From contig NC_063256.1 in the NCBI RefSeq assembly GCF_019578655.1, positions 27,638,342-27,702,341 of the forward strand: a DNA stretch of 64,000 bases, read 5' to 3'. Below the pieces are notes generated by a model that was not told the DNA's origin, searched no databases, and saw only the letters and a list, made by a program, of their open reading frames with translations. This document shows positions 35,903 through 47,288 of the stretch, piece after piece (the stretch's first letter is position 1; each line of letters opens with the position of its first letter). The position numbers were made by a program, and so were the translations under genes. This DNA comes from Ricinus communis (lineage: Eukaryota; Streptophyta; Magnoliopsida; Malpighiales; Euphorbiaceae).

Positions 35903-37787
35903 ATGACTAGAAGCTCTAATCCTACTACTGTAGACCTTCTTGCTGAACCTGAGCGATCCCTCCATTTGTTGAGGAAGCATATGCAAGAAGAAGAGGAGGC
36001 GTGGATAGAGTTTGAAGCTACTGTGAATCGACTAGCAGAGATGGGGGACAACAATCGGGCTGCGGATGAAACCAGAACTATGTGCAAGTTTGCTAGACCT
36101 TCTCTTGAGGGGACATGAGTATATTCGCGACCACCGTGGCGTACCAACAATTTTGAAATAAAGCCAAATGTAATACAGATGGTGCAAAATAGTGTACAAT
36201 TTGGGGGACTGCCGAGCGAGGACCCAAATGCTCACATTGCCAACTTCTTGGAGATCTACGACACCTTCAAGATAAATGGAGCAACTGATGATGCCATTTG
36301 GTTGAGGCTGTTTCCTTTCTCTCTAAGGAACCGAGCGAAAGATGGTTGCAGTTGCTCCCAGCCAACACTATCACGACATGGAGATCATTGGCTGAGAAAT
36401 TTCTCTACAAGTACTTTCCTCCAGCTAAGACTGCTAAATTAAGGAATGACATTTCTTCTTTTAGGCAGATGGAAAATGAGAGCATGTATGATGCCTAGGA
36501 GAGGTACAAGGACTTGTTGAGATGCTGTCCATACCACGGTCTACCAGTTTGGATGTAGGTTCAGACATTCTATAGTGGTTTGAACCTTGCTACTAAACAA
36601 ATGGTTGATGCAGCAGCAAAAGGAGCGTTGAACAGTAAGACACTCGAGCAGGCTTAGAACTTAATAGAGGAGATGGCCATGAACAATTACCAGTGGCAGT
36701 CTTCTAGGAGCCGACCAGTGAGGTAGGGAGTGGTCAATCATTTGGACTCCACAACAGCCTTGGCAGCTTAAGTGGAGCTTTTGACCAAGAAGTTAGACTA
36801 GATTCAGATGCCGGTTCATGCAGCCCAAATAAGCTGCAAATTTTACGGTGGCCCGCACTACGGTGCAAATTGTAATGCGGGAGGTATGTTTGCTTCGAGT
36901 AATAATTCTTCTTCTATTGTTTCTGCTGACATTCAACAGGTACACTACATGGGTAATGCACCTAGACAGTAGAATAACCTATACAGCAACACATACAACC
37001 CCGGCTGGCGTAATCGTCCAAATTTCGGATGGAGAAACAACAATCCTAGGGTCCACCGAGTTTGAGCTCGTGACCACCACGAAGCGAAGAAGTATACCAT
37101 CACAGCCCCCTCCACCAATCGAGAAGAAATCTAACTTGGAGGAGCTGATGATGAAGTTTGTCACGTCGACTGAGATGAGATTCCAGTAGACAGACAGTGC
37201 TCTTAGAAATCAGTAGGCGTCCATTCAGAATTTAGAGTCAAATTGGGCAGATTTCTAAGATGCTGTCTAAGAGGCCACAAGGATCTCTCTCCAGCACAAC
37301 AGACTCAAACCCTAGGGAGCATTGCAAGGCTGTCACCTTGCGATCAGGTAAGCAATTATCTAGCTTTCTACCATTAGCTGATGATGAGGATGTTTTCATG
37401 CAGGATAAGCTAACTAGGAAGGAGCCAGAGCTTGAGACAATGGAAGAAGAAAAGGTGGAAGACAGGCAGAAGAGCCCTATGAGAGAGTACCAGCCACCAG
37501 TCCCCTACCTTGCTTGACTTAAGCAGGAGAAGGTTGATAAGCAGTTTAGTAAGTTTTTTGACTTGTTTAAACAACTGCGGATTAACCTACCTTTTGTTGA
37601 AGCTATTTCACAGATGCCGAAGTATGCCAAGTTCTTAAAGGAAATCTTGAGTAACAAAAGGAAGCTGGAGGATTTGGGACTAGTGACTTTGAACGAGGAG
37701 TGTTCAGCTATTCCTCAAAACAAGCTGCCACTCAAAAGGAGAGATCCAGGGAGTTTTACTATTGCCTGTATCATTGGCGTTAGCTGA
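35903..37787 (+). pseudogene. Athila gag and gag-protease linker relic, second copy
   Basis: The same ATG context as 33997, but a TGA at about 36116 ends the first frame earlier. Capsid-like (36179-36442) and following (36298-36498) frames resume after frameshifts. The knuckle region CKFYGGPHYGANCNAGGMFA (about 36835-36895) leads to the Gag C-terminal YNPGWRN segment. Next come NLEELMMKFVTSTEMRFQ with two TAG stops (37187, 37213) and a long open stretch SNPREHCKAVTLRSGKQLSS to PLKRRDPGSF (37260-37787). Where D has TAG at 37187 and 37213, the related copy at 63510-63555 has CAG. This linker normally precedes the protease. A deletion near 37765 shifts the frame into pol. Confidence 0.88.
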
Positions 37788-40700
37788 TTTAGGAGCTAGT
37801 ATAAATTTGATGTCCACTAGTCTATTTGATAAGTTAGGTTTGAGTGAACCTAAGACCACTAGGATGACCATTCAGTTTGCTGATAGGACAGTTAAGATTC
37901 CTAGGGGCATTATTGAAGATGTGCTTGTTAAGGTAGACAAGTTTATTTTTCCTGTGGATTTTGTAGTTATGGATATGGAAGGTGAGAGTACTATGCCTTT
38001 GATCCTAGGTAGACCCTTTCTTGCAACATCTAAGGCTGTAATAGATGTTTGTGATGTAAAGCTTCAACTTAGGGTAGACGATGAGACCATTACCTTCGAC
38101 CTAGCTACTACTATGAGACACTCTTTAGACTATGATGATGTTGTGTCTTTTATTGATATTTTGGATGATTTGGTTGAGTCTCATTTACAGGAAATATTGC
38201 TTGATGATTCTTTGCAGGTAGCTTTGCAAGGAGAGGAGGAGGAGTTGTCCAATGAGCCAGTGTTGGAGTAGCTCGCTAGTTTGTTGGCTACTGAGCCTAG
38301 CTGTTCTACTAATCCTTTTCTTTCTCTTGACAGGTCAGAAGTGCAGAAAGTGAAGTCTTCTTTCGAGGACCCCCCGGTCTTAGAATTGAAGGAGTTACCT
38401 AAGCACTTAAGCTATGGATTCTTGGATGAGGAAGAAAAGTTGTCGGTGATTATTGCAGCAGATTTGACACCTGAGGAGCGAGCAAAAATTCTAGATGCAC
38501 TCAAGAGGTATAAGAAGGCTTTCGCCTACAAGATTGTTGATATTCCAAGGATCAACACTAGTTTCTGTTCTCACAAGATTCTTATAGAGGATAGCTATAG
38601 AGCAGTAGTTCAGCCACAGAGGCAGCTTAACCCAAACATGAAGGAAGTAGTAAAAAAGGAGGTAATTAAGCTCCTTGATGCAGGATTGATTTATCCTATT
38701 TCTGATAGTTCTTGGGTGAGCCCTGTGCAGGTTATGCCGAAGAAAAGAGGCATGATAGTAATTCGTAATGAGCAGGATGAGTTGATACCTACACAGACGG
38801 TTATGGGATTCCGAGTTTGCATCGACTATAGGAGGCTTAATGATGCAACTCGGAAGGATCACTTCCCTCTTCCTTTCATTGATCATATGTTAGAAAGATT
38901 GGCAGGACATATGTTTTACTGTTTCCTTGATGGTTTTTTAGGATATTTTCATATCCCAATTTCACCTGAAGACCAAGAGAAGACAACTTTCACCTGCCCC
39001 TACGAGACATTTGCTTATAGATGGATGCCTTTTGGTTTATGCAATGCGCCGACTACGTTTCAGTGGTGTATGATGGTCATTTTTTATGATATTATTGAGG
39101 AGTCGATGGAGGTATTTATGGATGACTTCTCTATTTTTGGTAATTCATTTTCTCACTGTTTGGCAAATCTAGAACGCATGTTAGCTAGGTGCATTGAGGC
39201 TAACTTGGTGCTAAATTGGGAAAAGTGTCATTTTATGGTGAGAGAGGGAATTGTTCTAGGGCATAAGACTTCACATGTGGGGATGGAATTCGATAGAGCT
39301 AAAATAGAAACAATATCTAAGCTACCACCCCCTAGTTCTATTAGGGCTTTTAGGAGTTTCTTAAGCCATGCTGGGTTCTACAGAAGGTTTATTAGAAATT
39401 TCTCTAAAATCGTTGGGCCTCTTATTCAATTACTAGCTAAGGATGCACCTTTCATTTTTGATGATGCATGTTTGTCTTCTTTTGAGTTATTAAAGAAACT
39501 TTTGACCACAGCCCCTATCATGGCTTTGCCTGATTGGGGGCTGCCCTTTGAACTAATGTGCAATGCTAGTGACTATGCAGTTAGAGCTATGCTTGGATAA
39601 AGGTTTGATAAAAAGTTCCAACCCATTTACTATGCTAACAAGATGCTAACAGGAGCCCAAGAACATTACACCACTATAGAAAAGGAGTTGTTGGCTGTTG
39701 TTTATGCCTTCGACAAATTCAGATCATACCTCGTCTTATCAAAGACCATTGTCTTCACTGACTATTCATCTTTGAGGTATTTGTTTAATAAGCATGATGC
39801 TAAGCCAAGATTGATTAGATGGATTTAATTGTTGCAGGAGTTTGATATTGAGATTAGAGACAAGAAGCGCGCATAAAATTTGGCAGTGGATCACCTATCC
39901 AGACTGGAGAATCCGAGGTTGGAAGCACTTGATGAGAGCATGATGGATGATCGATTTCCAAAGGAGCACTTGTATTCATTGAAGGTTTATTTTGATTCTC
40001 CTTGGTTTTATGATTATGCTAACTACCTTGTGGCTAGGGTCTTACCAAAGGGTATGACTTATCAGCAAAAGAAGAAATTCTTTGTTGATTTGAAATACTA
40101 CATTTGGGAAGATCCCCTCCTATATCAAGTGTGTGCAAACCAGGTCATCCGTCGATGTGTTTATGGCGAAGAGAGACTCCAGATTTTGAGGCAATGTCAT
40201 GAAGGACCCGTAGGAGGCCATCTAGCGGCGAACCATACTACTAGGAAGGTGTTGGATGCAGGCTTCTATTGGCCAACTATCTTCTAGGATGTTAGGACAT
40301 TTGTTCAGGTTTGCGACGCTTATCATCGCTCAGGTAATATATCTACCCGTGATGAAATGCCCCAAACTAGTATGCAGACAGTTGAGATATTCGATGTTTG
40401 GGGTATTGACTTCATGGGACCCTTCTCTTCCTCAAATGGCAATAATTATATCGTCGTGGCTGTTGAGTATTTCTCCAAATGGCCTGAGGCATAGGCCTTA
40501 CCTACTGACGATGCCAGAGTTATTTGTAGGTTCCTTAAAAGGTTATTTGTTAGGTTCGGCACACCGAGAGCACTAATTAATGACAGGGGAACATATTTTT
40601 ACAATGCTCAATTGGAGAAGGCACTCAAGCGCTATGGTGTAATGCATTGGTTCTCTACTCCCTATCACCCACAGACCAGTAGGCAAGTTGAGGTTACTAA

Positions 40701-41286
40701 TAGGGGTTTAAAACGCATCTTAGAGAGAACTGTAGGTGTAAGTCAGAAGGATTGGGCTTTAAAACTAGATGATGCATTATGGGCATATAGAACTGCATAT
40801 AGGACCTCCATTGGTTTTACGCCATATAGGCTAGTGTATGGGAAGTCTTGTAATTTACTTGTCGAATTAGAACATAGGGCTCTTTGGGCCCTTAGAACTT
40901 GCAATTTTGATGTTGATTCTGCAGGTAAGGAAAGACAGTGGCAACTGGGTGAACTGGAGGAATGGCATCAACAGGCATATGAAAACTCCTCAATTTACAA
41001 GGCTAAGACAAAGAAGTGGCATGATCAGTGATTTCAAGGTCCCAAGGAGCTTCAGAATGGAGATACAGTATTGCTATATAACTCACGTCTTCGGTTGTTT
41101 CCAGGGAAGCTCAGGAGTCGATGGTCGGGGCCATTTGTGGTTAAGAAAGTTTTTCCATATGGCACAGTCGAGCTTCATCATCCCGAGAAGGGTAATTTCA
41201 AGGTCAATGGACATAGGCTCAAGGTGTATCATGAAAACTCGTTGGAGACAGAGCAGCGAGTTAACATGATTTTGTACCTGCAATGA
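37762..41286 (+). pseudogene. Athila pol relic: protease, RT, RNase H, integrase
   Basis: One reading frame runs almost the whole way, broken only by about eight stops. Protease: ADLGASINLM (37783), the active-site loop with Leu for Thr, and LILGRPFLAT (38000). RT: 38490-39330, with GFRVCIDYRRLNDATRKDHF, YRWMPFGLCNAPTTFQ and the catalytic FMDDFSIFG (39115) intact, and SFLSHAGFYRRFIRNFSKIV in the thumb. RNase H: 39550-39880. Integrase: zinc segment 40195-40330 (the final Cys is Tyr in CDAYHRSG), catalytic Asp in [10 protein letters not shown] (40400), Asp in INDRGTYF (40575) and Glu in VEVTNRGLKRILE. A C-terminal SH3-like tail (FPGKLRSRWSGPFVV) ends at 41286. Stops lie at about 38269, 39598, 39826, 39874, 40286, 40492 and 41029. 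No chromodomain, as expected for Athila. Confidence 0.95.
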
Positions 41287-41996
41287 TGATCCATATCGAG
41301 TCCAGCTAAATGACTCAAGAACCAAAAAGAAGCGCCCTTGGGAGGCATTCCCATTGTAGTTTTATGTTTTTCGGTCTACTTTTATGTTATCGATCGTTTA
41401 CATGCTTGTTGATCTTTAGAACACTTACTTTATATATTAAACATAGTTGTATGAACTTAGGGTTTGAGTAATTTAAGTCAAATTTTTGGTAATTGGTGAA
41501 GAGGGACTTCTCCGTTTGATTTATTTACTTGATTTACAGCCTAAATGTGTGCGTATATGTGTTAAATGCAGGTAGGGAGTTCGGTGACTCGAGATGGCGA
41601 AGGAAAGCCCGGAATTCACCTGTCCACCACAATTTCCGTGGGCATCATAGACTACAACATTAGGTCGTGCTGATCAGCACTGCCGGAGTCATGCCCGTGA
41701 TGAAAATGCACATATAGAATTTGGGAAAACAACCGTCCACCACTGCTTTCGAGGCCACTACAGGTTGCATCACCAGACCGTACTGGTCACCACGCCCGTG
41801 CCCCTTCCCGTGATGGACATGCACGTAAAGCACAAGGCAAATTCAGCCATCCACCACGGCTTCCGAAGGCACCACGGGTAGCAAAACCAGGTCGTGCTGA
41901 CCATCACGGCCATACCTTCACCTGTGACAGATTGCGCAAGGATGTGGCTTCAGGGTTCAGCATGGCCTTGCCCTCGCCCGTGCTGACCCCCGTGAC

Positions 41997-42004
41997 TATA
42001 AAAG
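41997..42004 (+). promoter_or_regulatory. Candidate internal TATA box for the third ORF
   Basis: TATAAAAG preceded by CCCGTGCTGACCCCCGTGAC, the same 'CCGTGCTGA then TATA' order as in the LTRs at 32680-32703 and 43320-43345. It lies 107 bp before a GTAAGT donor and 566 bp before the ORF start. Confidence 0.5.
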
Positions 42005-42103
42005 CAGGCCTTTTCAAAATTTTCATATCTTTCCCTCTCTGAGCTCCAAGGTGCTATTTTCTTCCTTGTCTTTGATTTTTCGTACCTGTCACGACATCTT
42101 CAA

Positions 42104-42557
42104 GTAAGTCTCTTCGCCTTTTGCTTTTATTTAATTAAATTTGATTTTTCTTTTATGCATTTTCTTTTATTATTTAGGACATTTTGATATGTTTTGGTAG
42201 TTTACTCTGTTACATTGCTTCAATTTGACCTTGATTAGATTTAGTTAATACTAGTTGCTATGTTTGATGTGAATTCGACTAATGAAATGATAAGTGTGGG
42301 GTTTGGCAGCAATAAAGCTTATTTATGGCATTTTATTATGAACAATTGTTAGCATAGATTTGCTTTATTTGGTGCGCGATAAAGTAGGCTGGAATGTAAT
42401 TGTGAATTAGTTTTATGCAGGAGATTGAGGCTTTAGTCTTAGTGTTAAGTATGAAGATTTCTGTTAGTCGAATTATAGCCATTATGCTGTTTAATTTTTG
42501 GTATAATTTATGTTAACTTGAGTTTTTTGTTTGAATACTAATGATTCATTGTATTAG
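42104..42557 (+). other. Candidate leader intron
   Basis: TTCAA|GTAAGTCT at 42104 and TTGTATTAG| at 42557, five bases before the ATG at 42563. The interval is U-rich, as plant introns are, in contrast to the GC-rich sequence just upstream. An alternative acceptor TTTTATGCAG lies at about 42420. Prediction only. Confidence 0.4.
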
Positions 42558-42562
42558 GCAAT

Positions 42563-45500
42563 ATGAGGGACCGCGATCAATCACGTCGAAGGCAACCGCA
42601 ATGCGCCGCTACCAGCAAGCGCCTGCGTGGCGAAGGAACATCTTCCTCCACTTCACCAGCACTACCACTAGCACTAGCACCAACACCTCCACCTCAACAG
42701 CAGCTAGTCCGAGTACGAAGAGCACCAACTGTGAATCCACCCGCACCTGGTCGTCATCCCTTATGGACGTTTCCGAATGCAGATAATGAGAGCTGCTTCA
42801 AAGTCATGAGATGGAAGCAAGTGATGGTTGGACATTGCATCGACTTCGTATCCCTAGAAAGAATGGGAGTGGCTCAGGATGTGCGTGTATATGCATAGTT
42901 TTACACATATTTGCTTGCATATTATTGCGTATTTTCTTAGCAACTATTGTGCTTTTATTCCAAGATCACATGTGTTTTATGTTCTTTTGCATTTCAGGAG
43001 AATTTATAGGACCATCATCAGTATTTGAGCAATTATAGATCAATACATGCGAAAACGGACGGGAATTCATCAAGATCAGATAAGAGCTCGCAGTGCATAC
43101 ATTGAGCATGGCCTAGGTCAAGGCCGTGCGGATCACCATGGCCTGGACTCTAGCCGTGACCAACCATGAGCTTTTGATCTTCAAAACATGGCATTTTGGG
43201 CACGGTTTCCGTAGCCACCACGGCCTCCAGCACGGCCCATGGTGGCTTAGCACCGGCAGGGGCACGGCCATGAAGAAACCCTAATTATTGAGATTCGAAT
43301 GTTCAGCACGGCCTTGACCGCGGCCGTGCTGAGACAATTATATAAGGAAAACTATTTTTTTAGGGTTAGTTAAGTAAGGAGTGAGAGAGAGCCCTGGCAG
43401 CTGGTTCGGTTTTTGCATAGTGCTGAGTTCGGAAGAGAGTTGCAGAGAGGAAGAATCCCGGAATCGCAAAGTTCCAAATGCAAAACAGTAGTGAAGAAAT
43501 TCAAGAGGCAATTTGGGAGATTAATCATAGTGCAGATCCAGATTTGGAGTTGTTCATCCAATTCGAGAGAAAAGGGTGTACATGTTTCATTTTCATTATT
43601 CTTCCATTGTAATTGATTTCCTAGATTGTTTTAAACATGAACATGTTTAGTTAGATTGATTAAATCCATTGGGATTTCTTTACTATGTTGGCTTAATATT
43701 AAATTGTTAGATTGTTTGAGTTAGTTTTGTATTCTTCTTGCTTTCAATATTAATAAGATAATGCATCATTCATGAGACATTGTGAATTATGGTGTTTAGA
43801 TTCTTTATGTGATTGAGAAGTCCATTTGGCAATTGGAATTTTGAATAGCAAGAACTGGTTAATAATCACTTAGAGATAAGGATAATTAACTAGCCGGATT
43901 AAGAATTAACAAAGCTTAATAGAGGCGGATTAAGGCTTAATACTAATTTAAGAATCAATCATTAGGAAGAGATTCCAACTTTAGGTTATTAGGTTTAGGA
44001 ATTCGGTTATCTAGAGAGAGAAACTGAATTCAGTTAAGAATTCGTCCACGGGTAGCATAATTTGACTCATCAATCCTTTATCTTTTGTTTGATTGCCAAC
44101 TAGTTTAGGTTCCCTTTGGGTTTGCTTTCTTGTCTTGGTTATTTCATTTATCCATTCATTCCTGCATCTCTGTTAGAACTTAGCTTGTAGCTATTAGTTT
44201 GTTTAGAAATTATTCATCATTCATTTTAGGTTAATATAACAAAGAACAAAGAAGTAACTCTGGGCTTTCACTTTCCCGACGAATACGACCTTGATATAAT
44301 TGTGCGTGCCTTGTTCGAAACTCTACCATACGCATGATTCTTCGACATCATTGAGCCAACCTACCGCGAGCTTATAATTGAATTCCTCAGCACCTTCTTT
44401 TTGCGAATAAATCAACAAATCCTGGCGGCATCACCGATGCGGTTACTTGACTTGGGGGAAGGGAGTTCTCAATGTCAGTTCCACAATTCAGCATGCATTT
44501 AGGATTATGGACTGAGCAGGATACCTCGGGTGAGTACATCAATCCAATCTCGTACGACACCATGTGGGATTCATTAGTACTCAGGTCGAAATCATATTAC
44601 CCCAGCAGGTCTAAAGCGTCTAGCCTTCCGGATCATCTCCGCTGTCTCCACACTTTATTAGCTTACATGATTACAGGCAGGGGAGATAATTTTGGAGCAG
44701 TAACACAGACCGAAGTCTTCATTCTCTAGGCTATGCAACATCATAAGAAGCTTGACTTAGGATATCTGTTGGCTCGTCAAATCCGAGAATATCTGTTGGC
44801 TCGTCAAATCCGTTCATTTATAGTAGACGCCTAGAAGAAGATGCACTATTATTTTGGCCTGTATGTCACTAGGTTACCCAAGAGACTGGATGTATTGGAC
44901 GACTGTCTGTCAGAGCTTTCACAGATTGGTGGTATGACGCCACTAGGAATCAGACAGATGATCAACATGTAAATGATCACGGCTACTCGACACCCACATG
45001 GCATAGAGTACAAGCTCGTAAACGCAATAGTCAGGGAGGCTAGAGAGGCAGCAGCTAGAGGAGCCCAAGACTCGATGGCTGGGATTCCAAATGTTAGGAT
45101 TCCTAACCCAGCCAGAGTGTTTATGCCTACATCCGGAGCCTCATCTTCTTATTCTACAGGGACATCGAGTGCTCAGATTAGTGCTTTGGCTAACCAACTA
45201 GATCAAGTCTGCAATTTACAGCAGCAGCACTATGCTGAGTTTGCGCATCAGAGAAAGGAGTTTGGGTAGTTTCAAGAGAAGAATAGGGCACAGTTTCACG
45301 GTTCAAATGATATGCTCCAGCAGCTTGTGCATGGGCTGGAGAGGCAGGCCACCCAGACAGACCTAATGGCGGAGCATATTAAAAAGATGGTGGAGACTGG
45401 AGCACAAAATCAGCGGTTCATCGATGATATGGAGTTCGATCTAGCAGGATGCTTCATGGACCCTGTGCCACCACCGCTGCCTCCTCCCTCAGAGACTTCC

Positions 45501-45566
45501 CCTACTCCTCATCCTCCAGAAGATCTGGCAAGTGAGGATGCGCCTTCGACAGACTACCAGCAGTGA
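42563..45566 (+). pseudogene. Athila third ORF ('env-like' / plant transposon protein) split by LTR H
   Basis: The N-terminal part (42563-42885) is a basic, then Pro/Ser-rich region (MRDRDQSRRRQPQCAATSKR). It is followed by FPNADNESCFKVMRWKQVMV. Reading continues after LTR H at 44302 with FFDIIEPTYRELIIEFLSTF. The conserved body (44470-44960) includes SRSKASSLPDHLRCLHTLLA and ITGRGDN. A Ser/Gln-rich part with a coiled-coil-like segment (NQLDQVCNLQQQHYAEFAHQ) and a proline-rich acidic tail ending at 45566 complete it. Several stops interrupt it (44728, 44834, 44971, 45267). A 27-bp in-frame duplication gives EYLLARQIR twice (about 44762-44815). No transmembrane segment or signal peptide is visible, so the label 'env-like' rests on position only. 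Its function is not established. Confidence 0.8.
42886..44301 (+). mobile_element. Solo LTR H (Athila-type) inside the third ORF
   Basis: Starts TGTATATGCATAG, similar to the D LTR start, and ends at GATATAATT. It is flanked by GTGCG on both sides (42881-42885 and 44302-44306). The reading frame of the third ORF continues exactly across the two flanks. Its 3' two-thirds is closer to the LTR of element F than to that of D. Compared with F and D it lacks the last 80-95 bp and the terminal CA. TATA box 43339-43345; hairpin 43999-44031. Confidence 0.82.
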
Positions 45567-47275
45567 AACAAAAATTTGTGTTATTTTTCTTTTTCCTTTT
45601 CCTTCTTTATTTTATTTTACTTTCTTTTCTTTTCTTTTTGCATTCAATTTTATGTTATTTTCTTTCATTTTCCTTTCATGTTAATTTATTTTAGTAGAAC
45701 ACTTTGCTTTGCCATCTTGATATGTACATTTAGTATGATCTTCAATGATCATGATGTGCTAGTTATATGCTATACCCAGTTTTAATTTCTCTAACACTAT
45801 GGACAGTGTTATACTCAAGTGTGGGGTAGGTATATGTGGCTATATCCCTTAATTGTTTAAAGGCAATGATAATGGACTATTCTTAGGATGTTAGGACCTA
45901 GGGTTTTCATGACATTCAAGTTTAGTTTATTCTTTCGTAATTAATGACTTAGTTCACACACTAGAATTTGATTGTCCCTCTCTATCTTTTGTTCTTGAAA
46001 GCAATTTCACTATATTCAATATATCAATTTGGCCGGGTTAAACTGGTGTTACTTGAGTTCCTTGCTAATTTTTACAACCTTTGACTCTGAACTTTGGTTA
46101 TGCCAATCTCGTATTCAATTTTTGTGATGATTCAATTGATAAGTCTGGGAACCAATTGTAAATTTTAGCCACTTCAAACGTGAGCTTTTAAACCAAAATT
46201 GAGCATCCATTGCACATTATGCACATGACCTTTCTTGTTTGACTGTGCGCTGTACTTACTTTTGTTTCTAGAACTTGCTCTGTAATGCTTGTTGAGGTTA
46301 CATGAATTTTTGAATACCATTAGATGATTTGGGCAACTTAGGATTTCACCACATCTGGCCAAAAGCCTACCTTCTATTTCCATTAGTCAGCCAGTTTGAG
46401 CCTTAACATTTTCTTCATAATTTACACCTAATCACTATACATACACCATTCTATACATCTGTCCTTCCTTTCACCCTGTATACTGAGTAATTATATGTTA
46501 TGTTTCTTCATTTATGGAATCATAGTGCCTAACATTGTTCTTAATTCACTTAGTCTTTTTAGTCATTCTTTGATGCTCCCTTCAATCCAAATTGAATAAC
46601 TATTCTTATTGTTTATGTCACTAACCACAGCAGCCCCTATATAAGCTGCTGTAAAATATATACATAGTATATATAAAAAAAAGAGAAAAAAAAATTATGA
46701 CTTACTTCTTAGCTCTTAGCTCTTCTGAATTTAATTCTTGTGAGCATCCTTTACTTCAAATAAGGCTTAGTGAGTATTTTTGTTGTTTTAGCACTCAATT
46801 CTTAAAGCATTCATTTCAAATAAGTGCATGATTTTTCAGTATACTTTACACTTCTATCCAAATATTCTTACCTTTACCTCAGCCACATTTCAACCCTTAA
46901 AAAGACCCTTTGATTTTGGTATTCAATTATTCGCGGTAGTGAAGATGAGATTTATGAGCAAGCTTATAGTAAATAGGTTTTGTGCAGCTGCATTGAGGGA
47001 ATTTTCTTATTTACTTGTAAACACTATGAGTGATTTGAGAGATTCCTGTGAGGCAATGGTTTTTAGTCTTTAATGCTGAATTGTTATATAAGTTGTGCTT
47101 TGAGATGGTATTATTATAGTTCTTCCTTAAAGGTGTATAACTTGTTAGTTACTTGAGTTTCATTCTTTATATGTTGAATAAGGTTGAGTTGTGAACTTTA
47201 GCATGGATTTTGAGGGGTGATTGTTGCTTGTGCATTATTGAGTTCTTGATTGCTTGAGGACAAGCAAAAGCTTAA
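45567..47275 (+). other. Long 3' noncoding region of element D
   Basis: 1.7 kb without a supportable gene; the open frames here are short and T-rich. AAGTGTGGGG at 45817-45826 resembles the purine-rich tract before the 3' LTR and may be a second, internal one. A short perfect hairpin lies at 46627-46652. Athila elements typically carry such a long noncoding stretch between the last ORF and the 3' LTR. Confidence 0.7.
46627..46652 (+). other. Short hairpin ACAGCAGC / GCTGCTGT
   Basis: An 8-bp perfect stem with the 10-nt loop CCCTATATAA, in the 3' noncoding region of D. No known role. Confidence 0.5.
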
Positions 47276-47288
47276 TTGTGGGGTGATT
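47276..47288 (+). promoter_or_regulatory. Polypurine-tract-like site of element D
   Basis: TTGTGGGGTGATT directly before the 3' LTR, the position of the plus-strand primer. Element F has the same GTGTGGGGTTATT form (minus strand, 53597-53609). Confidence 0.65.

Larger units (their letters stand above)
33083..36887 (+). repeat. 1.9-kb tandem duplication covering LTR 3' half, primer site and gag
   Basis: 33083-34984 and 34985-36887 are head-to-tail copies, nearly identical, differing by a few substitutions and indels of 4 and 3 bp. The breakpoints share GTTTG: LTR context GAGTTTGATT at 33083, junction ATGTTTGATT at 34985, and gag context ATGTTTGCTT at 36888. Each copy has its own primer site and gag ATG. 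Confidence 0.93.
41287..42562 (+). other. Spacer between pol and the third ORF
   Basis: Noncoding. 41600-41990 is GC-rich and repetitive: CCACCACGG, CCCGTG, GTGCTGA(T)CAGCAC and GCACGGGC-like words recur in both orientations. The same vocabulary occurs upstream of the TATA box in the element's LTRs. After it come a TATA box, a leader and an intron-like segment. Read together, this looks like a promoter for the downstream ORF. Confidence 0.6.

Noticed and set aside
38491..38886. 131-codon minus-strand open frame
   Set aside because: Antisense of the Athila RT, which has clear RT motifs on the plus strand.
42563..45566. Calling the third ORF a true envelope gene
   Set aside because: No signal peptide, fusion peptide or transmembrane segment visible; only its position after integrase suggests it.
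45576..45785. 69-codon hydrophobic open frame
   Set aside because: T-rich 3' noncoding region of element D; Phe/Leu richness follows from composition. No evidence that it is the missing membrane part of an envelope protein.
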